A DNA stretch of 46,116 bases from NCBI RefSeq assembly GCF_009725235.1, contig NZ_WJFC01000098.1, positions 1 through 46,116 on the forward strand, written 5' to 3'. Shown one piece after another: positions 7,381-14,771 of this stretch (position 1 is its first letter; every line of letters starts with the position of its first letter). Below the pieces are notes generated by a model, which saw only the letters and a list, made by a program, of their open reading frames with translations, ran no database searches and was not told the DNA's origin. The translations under genes and the position numbers were made by a program. Origin of the DNA: Scytonema sp. UIC 10036. Lineage in GTDB: Bacteria > Cyanobacteriota > Cyanobacteriia > Cyanobacteriales > Nostocaceae.

Positions 7381-7465
7381 CTGGATAACAGAATACTTGA
7401 GCAGTGGTTGGTATGCTTCTCCACCAATAGTTTACTCCCTCGAAACCGCTTCCATGGCGCTTCCA
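7381..7465 (-). pseudogene. Relic of the 3' end of cas2
   Basis: Translated on the minus strand this gives EAVSRE*TIGGEA, then YQPLLKYSVI. The intact Cas2 encoded at 22862 ends EAVSRVLTIGGET, then PQPPPKYYVI. The reading frame has an internal stop and the original stop codon has changed from TAG to CAG. It sits at the same distance behind the leader as the intact cas2 does at array 2. Array 1 therefore descends from a duplication that included the end of cas2. Confidence 0.8.
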
Positions 7466-7530
7466 TGAGATAGTTTGACATTTTACTCTCATTTTGAGAG
7501 AATGGAAGAGAAACAAATCCTGGCAGTTGA

Positions 7531-7830
7531 ATGCACGTCATCAGTCGTAAAAAGCTGAAAGAGTTCTGGGAGAAACATGGGGATTCTTATGATGCACTCG
7601 ATAATTGGTATAAAGCAGCGAGTAAGGCAAAGTGGTCCGATCTGACTGAAGTACAAGCAATTTATCCAACGGCGGAGGCAGTAGGCAATTTTACAGTTTT
7701 CAATATTAAAGGGAACAAGTATCGCTTAATAGTAGATATTATCTATCCAGAAGCCACAATTTTTATTAAATATGTTTTAACTCATGCCGAATACGACAAA
7801 GATAAGTGGAAAAATGACCCTGACTATTAA
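7531..7830 (+). CDS. higB: HigB-type mRNA interferase toxin
   Basis: A 99-aa RelE-superfamily toxin of the HigB branch. It starts MHVISRKKLKEFWEKH, has the central W..L..V....P.A..V....VFNIKGNKYRLI block and ends with VLTHAEYDKDKW. HigB cleaves mRNA at the ribosome. The gene for its antitoxin overlaps by 17 bases, with the toxin first, the usual higBA order. It lies just beyond the cas2 relic and array 1. Confidence 0.9.
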   Translation: MHVISRKKLKEFWEKHGDSYDALDNWYKAASKAKWSDLTEVQAIYPTAEAVGNFTVFNIKGNKYRLIVDIIYPEATIFIKYVLTHAEYDKDKWKNDPDY

Positions 7831-8212
7831 TCCAGAAATTTATGCCAATTTACTGGCTGAATATCAACCCAAGGTAATTAAAACGGATGAAGAAAATGAG
7901 CGGGCGATCGCACTAGCTGAAGAACTGGCGCATCGTCAAAACAAAACAGCAGAAGAATCTGCTTTATTTGAACTTTTAATTGCTCTGATCGAAAAATATG
8001 AGGATGAGCAATACCCGATGGGTCAGTCCAGCCCTCACTCTATGCTCGTGCATTTGATGGAAGCTCGTAATTTAAAGCAGGCTGATTTAGTTGGCATTCT
8101 CGGTTCGAGTGGGGTAACATCTGAAGTTGTTAATGCTAAGCGAGAGATTAGCAAAGCGCAGGCAAAAGCTTTGGGTGAGTTTTTTCAGGTAGATCCTGGG
8201 TTATTTATTTGA
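7814..8212 (+). CDS. higA: HigA-type antitoxin with C-terminal HTH
   Basis: A 132-aa protein from the ATG at 7814 (MTLTINPEIY); this start inside the end of higB gives the usual overlap. The N-terminal half (AEYQPKVIKTDEENERAIALAEEL) is the toxin-binding region seen in cyanobacterial HigA. The C-terminal half is an Xre-like HTH (LKQADLVGILGSSGVTSEVVNAKREIS) ending FFQVDPGLFI. It should neutralise HigB and repress the operon. Confidence 0.9.
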   Translation: MTLTINPEIYANLLAEYQPKVIKTDEENERAIALAEELAHRQNKTAEESALFELLIALIEKYEDEQYPMGQSSPHSMLVHLMEARNLKQADLVGILGSSGVTSEVVNAKREISKAQAKALGEFFQVDPGLFI

Positions 8213-8262
8213 AGCGCCTGTCCTGCATAGTCTACAGAAAAAAATGATAAGGGGAATGCAGC

Positions 8263-8367
8263 ATGACTCAAAACCAACCAGATGACGCCAGCATGCTTAC
8301 CGGGAATCAGATAAATGGCTACTTATCCAATGGTGCAGTGGAGGTATTGTTTCAGTTAGGGATGTAA
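8263..8367 (+). CDS. Short open frame, 34 aa, unknown
   Basis: ATG preceded by AGGGG at 8 bases. The peptide has no membrane or cysteine motif and I do not recognise it. It could be a small protein or the start of a decayed gene, since the next 700 bases are full of relics. Confidence 0.3.
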   Translation: MTQNQPDDASMLTGNQINGYLSNGAVEVLFQLGM

Positions 8368-8497
8368 GGGAAGATGACTAACCGCAACATTAATGGCGAC
8401 GCTCCTCCGGAGCAGACGTCTTGAAAAACACTTTCCTCAAATCTTCTGAAATCTTTGAAAGGCGATCTGAACGCTTGCTATCGTTAAATAGATTAGG

Positions 8498-8633
8498 GTT
8501 TCAAGTGCTAGCTCGCGAGTAGTAGCTTCCACTCGATAAGAGGGAAGCTCTAGGGCAGAAGCAATTACCCTATCATTTTATTCTCTAACAAGATAATTAT
8601 CTTCAAATTAGCCATCTATGGGATAGCTGTCAT
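8498..8633 (-). pseudogene. Decayed copy of the antitoxin-like gene found at 43305
   Basis: About 260 bases (8498-8760) match 43522-43793 in the same orientation. The part up to 8633 corresponds to the N-terminal codons of the 117-aa gene on the minus strand at 43305-43658, but here the frame reads MTAIP followed by a stop and then a frameshift. It is a truncated, dead duplicate. Confidence 0.7.
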
Positions 8634-8696
8634 GCAAAATTAAAGTTTTAAACAAGCGCAATACATTAATCTTAGCGGCTAGTAAGGGAAATGTAG

Positions 8697-8840
8697 TTAA
8701 AAGACGCAGCTTTCTAAGCAGGCGATCGCACTTGTGTTTATTTCTTGCAACAAATTCTTTGTCAGCTTGTCTAACTCTTCTTCGTCTAAGTCTGAATCTT
8801 GCAAGGCAATTATAAGTTTAACAGTAGATTCGCGCATCAT
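8697..8840 (-). pseudogene. Truncated small acidic protein, possibly EACC1-like
   Basis: A 47-codon frame starting MMRESTVKLIIALQ, then DSDLDEEELDKLTKNLLQEI, then a tail that runs into the duplicated segment ending at 8760. The strand followed by DLDEEELDKLT..LL.E resembles the N-terminus of small effector-associated domain proteins (EACC1-like) from bacterial conflict systems; this is from memory and uncertain. The abrupt change at the duplication border suggests the 3' part was lost. Nothing else codes between 8841 and 9072. Confidence 0.35.
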
Positions 8841-9072
8841 CCTGACTCTTTAATTTTTATTGATTTGTATCTGGCTAATTATACCATTTTGCATTTTTCA
8901 ACTCCCCATATTCTTCTATAAAATTGCACGACCTTGTAGGCTTTTGTATCATTAATCTTGTCCAAAGTAAACATTAACATTAGACACTTTCTGAATGATG
9001 TAAGGGCGCAAGGCCGCCGCGCCCCTACCAAGACTTTTGGGTAACGCATACTTAATTTTTGGAGATGTCTAA

Positions 9073-9090
9073 TGGAAAATGCGTATTCCA
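9073..9090 (+). promoter_or_regulatory. Palindromic operator candidate, site C
   Basis: TGGAAAATGCGTATTCCA, 40 bases before the csx3 ATG at 9131, followed by TCTCCATGCGATAGTAAAGC. The palindrome and following sequence are nearly identical to site D before the second csx3 copy. Confidence 0.6.
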
Positions 9091-9130
9091 TCTCCATGCG
9101 ATAGTAAAGCTGTTGCAAAAAAACACGGAT

Positions 9131-10117
9131 ATGTACAGCTATCAAATTCAACTAGACGGCGAAGTATTGCGAGTCGGGTTTAACCGCACTTTACCAGCTC
9201 AGGGCGACCGCATAGTCAAAGATACCCTAGAATTATTAAACCAAATGATTGATTCTGGAGAAATTACTGGAGGACACCGTCTTCTCATTGACGGAGCGCA
9301 ATCTGTTGCTGTAGGTTATGTGATTTCCCATAAACTCGCTCATTTATACGAAGTCATCGCTGTTCTTGACCCCAAATTGGGAACTAAAATTAGTACATCT
9401 ACTGGCTCAATGAGATATAAAAACTACATAGTCACTGTTTCTCATGGAGCATCCCATAGAGTCGGCGATGTGATTGCAACAGAAGAAAAGCAACAAGAGC
9501 GCAGTATCATCAAAGTCGTGTTGTGCGGTCCTCCACATGCTGGAAAATCCTGCTTGAGAGAAGGTTTAAAACAGGCGATTTTAGGGACTTTGAATGCACC
9601 TTATCCTTATGTAATTACCGCTTGTCCCGATGGTGAAGGATCGTGGTATCACAAAACTTACGAACAGAATCAGGAATTAGCCAAGGATAGCAAGCCTTGT
9701 CTGAAATCTGAACTCACCCCAGAATTTGCAAAACAGGCTGCACAATGGGTTAGGAGTGCTAACCAATTAATCAATATTGTTGATATTGGTGGGAAAATCA
9801 CCCCAGAAAACGAGACAATTGTGAAACCAGCAACCCATGCAGTTATCCTCGCAGGCGATCCAAGCAAGTTTGCGGAGTGGGAAGAATTTTGTCAAACATC
9901 GAATCTCAAAATCGTTGCAAAGATTCACAGTATTTTACACGCTACTCAAGATGAAGTGTTTCTCCCCGAAGAATGGAAGCTCAACACCAACAAATTGCTA
10001 GAAATAGCACCTTTACTCACAGGGAGCGTACATCACTTAGAACGGGGAGAAGATTTATCAACCCGTCCAATGGTAAAAGCGATCGCTGAAGTGCTGATAC
10101 ATTTGACGAAATGTTAA
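9131..10117 (+). CDS. csx3: Csx3 ring nuclease fused to a P-loop (AAA-like) domain
   Basis: A 328-aa protein from ATG 9131 (MYSYQIQLDG). A longer frame opens at 9059 but would translate through the operator, and the second copy supports 9131. Residues 1-115 are the Csx3 fold: ISHKLAHLYEVIAVLDPKLG (H67, H71, D80) and VTVSHG (H105), ending RVGDVI. Csx3 (Crn3) degrades cyclic tetra-adenylate made by type III Cas10. Residues about 125-328 hold a Walker A GPPHAGKS (133-140) and a nucleotide kinase/AAA-like domain, a fusion known from cyanobacteria. It precedes the cas10 operon by 230 bases. It probably switches off the cOA signal. A second, interrupted copy is at 19725. Confidence 0.9.
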   Translation: MYSYQIQLDGEVLRVGFNRTLPAQGDRIVKDTLELLNQMIDSGEITGGHRLLIDGAQSVAVGYVISHKLAHLYEVIAVLDPKLGTKISTSTGSMRYKNYIVTVSHGASHRVGDVIATEEKQQERSIIKVVLCGPPHAGKSCLREGLKQAILGTLNAPYPYVITACPDGEGSWYHKTYEQNQELAKDSKPCLKSELTPEFAKQAAQWVRSANQLINIVDIGGKITPENETIVKPATHAVILAGDPSKFAEWEEFCQTSNLKIVAKIHSILHATQDEVFLPEEWKLNTNKLLEIAPLLTGSVHHLERGEDLSTRPMVKAIAEVLIHLTKC

Positions 10118-10347
10118 GGTCTTCATCGTGAAAGCTGAAAAAATTCTTTAGATAGCATCTTTATGTGATTTAAAGAACTAATGTAATGATTGGTACTTAC
10201 TAATTTTCTCTCTTACTTTTGGAGTTGATGCTTGCTACGGGGTGCTTTGAAATGCAAAGAAGATTTGTATGCCCTGTAAGTCAGTATCACAAATTTTACC
10301 GTGCTTAAAAAATTCAGTCAGGACAAGAAATCTCTTTTTCATTAAAT

Positions 10348-12219
10348 ATGACTCACAAAATTTACACAGTCATAACTTTTGCTCCCGTGCAGGGATTTAT
10401 CGAGAAATCGCGGAAATTGCGAGATTTGTATGGGAGTTCTTATTTACTATCTTACTTATCTTGGATAATTTGTAATGTTGCAAAAAGTCAAGGTTGTAGA
10501 GTTATTTCTCCAGCTTTACCAAACGTTAGCCAAGGAATGCCCAATCAGATTATTATTGAAGGCAATTTTTCTGAAGAAGATGCCAAATCTGCTCTCAACA
10601 TTGGTTGGAAATGCGTCACTGAAATCTGTCGAGAATGGATTGAATTGCAAGTCACAGGTGAGTGGAGATACGAACCTTGGAAACGAATTTGGGGACTGTG
10701 GACAAAATATTCATGGGAATTTTTCTGGGTGCAGACTCCTCAAAAAGAATCAGATGCAGCAAATAAAACGAATATTAAAACCGATACGATTAGTTATGTT
10801 CGGGAGTTGCTAAACGAGAAAAAACGCTCTCGTGCTTGGACTGCAATCAACTGGCAAGGAGAAAGTTCTACACTTTCTGGTGCTGACGCTATAGCTTATC
10901 CAGGATTAGGCGAAATTTCCAAACCTAACGAATATAACTACCAAAAAGAGAGGACAGCCATTAAAAAATTTAACGCACAACTCAGCCAAAAATTAGGAGA
11001 ATCATTTATTGATGCTACTCCAAACATAAATGTACCAAAAGACAAAAAAGCGGAACGCAGTCAAGAGTATGGCGAGTCTTTTATCGACCCAGATGAAGAA
11101 CTGAGTGTTCCCGAATTAATCAAGCGATTGATTACCCATAAAGTCATTGTAAAAGAAATAGTCAATCTCCTAAAAAAACGGCTCAAAGAACGTTTTGGAG
11201 AAGAGGCGATCGCAAATCAAGAAGCATTCGCCGAAATTGACAAGTTACCACAAGACCTGAATCCAGATTCTTTTAAGGATGTAAGTAGACCAAAAAAGAA
11301 AAAGATAGCTGACACCTACAAACTCATACAATACAACGATTTCCAAGGTTGGTTTCAAGGTGATGGCGATAAAGCTGGTGATTATTTAAAACGATTTGCC
11401 AACACATCAGAAGAAGGTGAAAGAATCAATCAATTTAGTGAACAGATGCGGGAATGGGGTAAACATTTTCACAAAAATTCTCCGGAAAGTTGTCGTGTTG
11501 TTTATGCAGGTGGTGATGATTTTTTAGGTGTTTTTTACGATACGGGAAAGGAAAACCAAAGATTACAACCACAGCATTGTGTTGATTACTTCTCGACTTT
11601 CAAAAGCAAGATATGGCATCAGAATGAGGATATAAATCAAAATAATCCCAAGAAAAAGCCAATTACCGTAAGTGTTGGTTTTGTCTGGGCTGGTTCCAGT
11701 ATTCCCCAACGGGATGTCTTGCAACATTGTCGTTTAGCCGAGAAATCAGCGAAAAATAAGGGAAGAGATAGGATAGCATTCCGAGTTTTGTTTAATAATG
11801 GCAATTATTTAGAGTGGGTGTGTCCTTGGTGGCTATTAGAACAAAGATTGCTTTCGAGTTATTGTGATAGAGAACGCAATTCCCAAAAACCGAAACAAAA
11901 CTGGACGCATATATATAATGATGTCGCAGTTCTAGAATCGCGTCACGCTTTCAAAGAGCGAAGTACAGAGATTGCTTTCGGTCTGTTGGAAGTCTATTTT
12001 CCTGTTCAGATAGTAGACATTATCAAAGACGAAAACAACTGGTTGCACGACCATAATGCAGATTTAACAGTTGTGAACGCCGGAATTTTGGGCAATCGCC
12101 AAAATTATACCATAGATAATACTGAGGTTGGTACATTAAATCAGACCAAAGTTAACGAAGCTATAAACGATTGGATTATTAACCTTGCTAAAGTGGGATT
12201 TCACCTATGTCAGCAGTAG
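10348..12219 (+). CDS. cas10: Type III-B Cas10 (Cmr2), no HD domain
   Basis: A 623-aa protein. It begins directly with the N-terminal cyclase region of Cmr2 (TFAPVQGFIEKSRKLRDLYGSSYLLSYL); the HD nuclease that normally precedes it is missing. A Lys-rich insertion lies at about 190-325. The motif GDGDKAGDYL at about 341-350 and the palm motif YAGGDDFLG (GGDD at 388-391) mark an active cyclic oligoadenylate synthase. The C-terminal helical region ends at WIINLAKVGFHLC. It should sense target RNA and make cOA but not cleave ssDNA. It overlaps cmr3 by 13 bases and starts the effector operon. Confidence 0.93.
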   Translation: MTHKIYTVITFAPVQGFIEKSRKLRDLYGSSYLLSYLSWIICNVAKSQGCRVISPALPNVSQGMPNQIIIEGNFSEEDAKSALNIGWKCVTEICREWIELQVTGEWRYEPWKRIWGLWTKYSWEFFWVQTPQKESDAANKTNIKTDTISYVRELLNEKKRSRAWTAINWQGESSTLSGADAIAYPGLGEISKPNEYNYQKERTAIKKFNAQLSQKLGESFIDATPNINVPKDKKAERSQEYGESFIDPDEELSVPELIKRLITHKVIVKEIVNLLKKRLKERFGEEAIANQEAFAEIDKLPQDLNPDSFKDVSRPKKKKIADTYKLIQYNDFQGWFQGDGDKAGDYLKRFANTSEEGERINQFSEQMREWGKHFHKNSPESCRVVYAGGDDFLGVFYDTGKENQRLQPQHCVDYFSTFKSKIWHQNEDINQNNPKKKPITVSVGFVWAGSSIPQRDVLQHCRLAEKSAKNKGRDRIAFRVLFNNGNYLEWVCPWWLLEQRLLSSYCDRERNSQKPKQNWTHIYNDVAVLESRHAFKERSTEIAFGLLEVYFPVQIVDIIKDENNWLHDHNADLTVVNAGILGNRQNYTIDNTEVGTLNQTKVNEAINDWIINLAKVGFHLCQQ

Positions 12220-13418
12220 AAACAGTAAAACACGAGTCTACACAATCAAAAGATTTTCTCCACCCTCCATTCAAATATTTGATAGTTATAGAACCTTTAG
12301 GTTTTCTCTACGGTAGTGCAGGAAAATTTCTGTCACCAGAAAATTTGATAGGACGTTCCGGTAATAGTTTTCCTCCCAGTGCTGCGGCTTTATCAGGTCT
12401 ATTTGCCGATCGCTATCAAGGTAATATGGAATACCTAGAGAAATTGCAACTTGCAGGTCCATTTTGGGCTTGGAGTAAAAATCCTCACAACTTTTACGTT
12501 CCTATACCGTTCAATTATTTGGTAAAAAATAGTACGATACAACACTTATTAACATGGCAAACAGAGAAAGAAAGTCAAGATAAAAAGTGGCTACCATCCT
12601 CAATTGAGAATTTTGATAGAGAAACCATCATTCCAATTCTCACCGATAAATTTGAGAAAGGAACCTGGATTGGGATACGCCACTGGAAACGAATTAAATC
12701 AGGAAATCAGCACCAAAGTCAGTCAATTAAAGTAGCTATACCTCCTTGGAAGTATGCTCCACACCTACACCCCCGACTTAAAGAAGATGAACGCAGAGTT
12801 AATGAAGAATTAGAGCGCGGTAGTTTATTTTTAGAAAATGCCGTGCAATTAAATCCTGATGCATGTCTGGTTTACCTTTCCAATACCGAACTCAAAGATG
12901 GTTGGTATCGTTTTGGTGGGGAGGGACACATGGTGGATGTGCGTTGCATTGACTTGTCCCCGACTGTCCAAGCTTTGCTCGAGCAACCTGTGGGAAAAAG
13001 TTTTGCTTTAATTACACCTGCTGTTTGGGGTTCCAATCGCCTATCTTACCGAGAACCTGTTTATCTACAAAAAGGGGACTCAAAAAAATACGCACAAGAA
13101 AACCCAGAAAGCAACGATAAAAAAGTTTGGGCAGTAGACGCTTTGTTAACAGAACGTCCCATACCCTTTCGTTATCGCTTGGGAAATCATGACAATCATC
13201 AACCTCAAGGCGAACAACACCAAAAACCGCCAAAACTCCTCTCACGAGGACGTTATGCAGTTCCTGCGGGTACCGTTTACGTTGTAAAAGAGCTTGAAGG
13301 ACTGACAGATCGATCTTGGCAATATTGGGATGAGAAATGGTTCCCAAAAGAGGGTCCCTCCTTCAAACGTTGGGGATGCGGGTTAGCACTCCCTTTACCA
13401 AGTGCTTGTTCGGTGTGA
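12207..13418 (+). CDS. cmr3: Cmr3, type III-B RAMP protein
   Basis: A 403-aa RAMP protein of the Cas5-like Cmr3 family. The N-terminus has IEPLGFLYGSAGKF and PPSAAALSGLFADRY, the typical Cmr3 opening. The C-terminus has RYAVPAGTVYVVKEL and KRWGCGLALPLP, the glycine-rich RAMP loop. It binds the crRNA 5' tag next to Cas10 in the Cmr complex. The ATG at 12207 overlaps the end of cas10, and a short gap of 32 bases leads to cmr4. Confidence 0.88.
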   Translation: MSAVETVKHESTQSKDFLHPPFKYLIVIEPLGFLYGSAGKFLSPENLIGRSGNSFPPSAAALSGLFADRYQGNMEYLEKLQLAGPFWAWSKNPHNFYVPIPFNYLVKNSTIQHLLTWQTEKESQDKKWLPSSIENFDRETIIPILTDKFEKGTWIGIRHWKRIKSGNQHQSQSIKVAIPPWKYAPHLHPRLKEDERRVNEELERGSLFLENAVQLNPDACLVYLSNTELKDGWYRFGGEGHMVDVRCIDLSPTVQALLEQPVGKSFALITPAVWGSNRLSYREPVYLQKGDSKKYAQENPESNDKKVWAVDALLTERPIPFRYRLGNHDNHQPQGEQHQKPPKLLSRGRYAVPAGTVYVVKELEGLTDRSWQYWDEKWFPKEGPSFKRWGCGLALPLPSACSV

Positions 13419-13450
13419 TGAGACTGAAAAATTCATTTGGAGAATCATAA

Positions 13451-14287
13451 ATGTATCACAAAGCTTATGGCATTATTGAAACCCTAGCACCTTTGCATAT
13501 TGGAGCAAGTGCGGGAGAAGAAACAGGTAACTTAAACCTGATTTTCCGCGACCAGTTTACTCAAACGGGAATCATACCAGGGAGTTCCATTAGGGGTAGG
13601 TTTCGCGCTGATATGCGATCGCACAATCGAGATTTAGCTAATGACTGTTACGGACACGAAGCACAAACAGGTAATCCCAACAGTACCACTGAAGCTTTAA
13701 TCAAATTTGAATACGCTTCTTTAGTTTGGTTTCCTGTTTTTTGTCCCGGTCAACCAATAGTTTGGGTTAGCAGTCCGTTATTACTTAAACGTTACAAGCA
13801 AATCGCTTCAATTCAAGCAGAAATTCCCAAACCCTACACCGCACATCCTGGTTTGCAAGCACGTCCAATACCAGAAACTAACCAGAAAGTTTTATTCTTT
13901 AACCTCGGTTTCTTAAGTATAGAACATGAGGTAGATTTATCTGCATGGATTCCTCCTGGTACAGATTTATCTGTTAACCAATTGGTTGTAGTACACGACA
14001 AAGATATTTCAATGCTGCACGATATGGGACTTTATCGGCAAAGTCGAGTCAAATTACTTGATGATATGAAGAAAGTAGACACAAAAATTGGTGCATTTTT
14101 CAATGTGGAAGCTTTGCCTGTAGGTAGTATTTTAGCATTTCCTATTGCTTTAAAACAAAAAGGATGGCATCCATTTGGTGAATATAGCTCTAATACTCCC
14201 TATTCCAGAGAGCTTTATTTTGGTGGCTTAGAATCTATTGGATTTGGTCGCTGTAATGTAACTCTAGCAGGTGAAGCATTTAACTAA
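13451..14287 (+). CDS. cmr4: Cmr4-like Cas7 backbone protein
   Basis: A 278-aa RAMP protein. ETLAPLHIGAS and IIPGSSIRGRFRADM are the standard Cas7-type opening and glycine-rich loop. The C-terminus has RELYFGGLESIGFGRCNV. It forms the crRNA-binding filament of the complex. In Cmr4 proteins that cut target RNA an aspartate precedes the ..I.R[ED] segment (VDQPIQRE in Pyrococcus); here the aligned residues are GNLNLIFRD with no acid at that place. RNA cleavage by this subunit may be absent or use another residue. The alignment is by eye. Confidence 0.85.
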   Translation: MYHKAYGIIETLAPLHIGASAGEETGNLNLIFRDQFTQTGIIPGSSIRGRFRADMRSHNRDLANDCYGHEAQTGNPNSTTEALIKFEYASLVWFPVFCPGQPIVWVSSPLLLKRYKQIASIQAEIPKPYTAHPGLQARPIPETNQKVLFFNLGFLSIEHEVDLSAWIPPGTDLSVNQLVVVHDKDISMLHDMGLYRQSRVKLLDDMKKVDTKIGAFFNVEALPVGSILAFPIALKQKGWHPFGEYSSNTPYSRELYFGGLESIGFGRCNVTLAGEAFN

Positions 14288-14307
14288 TAAAACAGAGGAA
14301 AGAACTT

Positions 14308-14763
14308 ATGGCTTGGCATGACTATAATTTAGACCAAATGGCGCAAAAATTGGTATTAGATGCTAAAGAACGTGACCCAAAGTCTTTAAATCAGTCTTTT
14401 AAAATGCGAGAAGCTGTTGCTTATGGATTAGAAAGATTTTGGGGAGAACATTTGCGTCTGCAAGCAAGAGAAGAGAGTAAATCTCGATATTGGAAAGCAA
14501 CTTGGGATATTCTGGTCAATACTATGGCTCGTGCTGGTGTCACGATTCCTAACGATCCAGTTCGCGTTGATGATAGCACAGCAGTTAAGACTATGGCACG
14601 AAAACTCTGGGGTGAATTAGCAGTAGACAATCGCGGGACTAAATTAACACTAGAAGACCGACAACTTGCTTTAGCAGTCCTCACACAACTATGCGATTCT
14701 ATCGTGTGGTGGACGCAGCGCTATAAAGGAACTACCAACCTAACTCATGAAGAAGATAACTAG
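14308..14763 (+). CDS. cmr5: Small subunit of the type III-B complex (Cmr5/Cas11-like)
   Basis: A 151-aa, mostly helical, charged protein between cmr4 and the double-RAMP gene. Its size, helical character (DQMAQKLVLDAKERD, REAVAYGLERFWGEHL, RQLALAVLTQLCDSIVWW) and position match the small subunit of the Cmr complex. Sequence identity to classical Cmr5 is not obvious to me, so the name rests on position. AGAGGAAAG precedes the ATG. Confidence 0.65.
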   Translation: MAWHDYNLDQMAQKLVLDAKERDPKSLNQSFKMREAVAYGLERFWGEHLRLQAREESKSRYWKATWDILVNTMARAGVTIPNDPVRVDDSTAVKTMARKLWGELAVDNRGTKLTLEDRQLALAVLTQLCDSIVWWTQRYKGTTNLTHEEDN

Positions 14764-14771
14764 TACATATT

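Noticed and set aside
7299..7541. Two overlapping minus-strand open frames of 65-80 codons over the array 1 leader
   Set aside because: They cover the leader and the cas2 relic in frames other than that of cas2; no SD and no protein-like composition.
9059..9130. Upstream ATG extending Csx3 by 24 residues
   Set aside because: The extension is encoded by the palindrome and promoter region and is not matched in known Csx3; 9131 is favoured.
10118..10347. A seventh operator before cas10
   Set aside because: I looked for TGGAA...TTCCA here and before RT, higB and the helicase operon and found none; cas10 may be served by another promoter.
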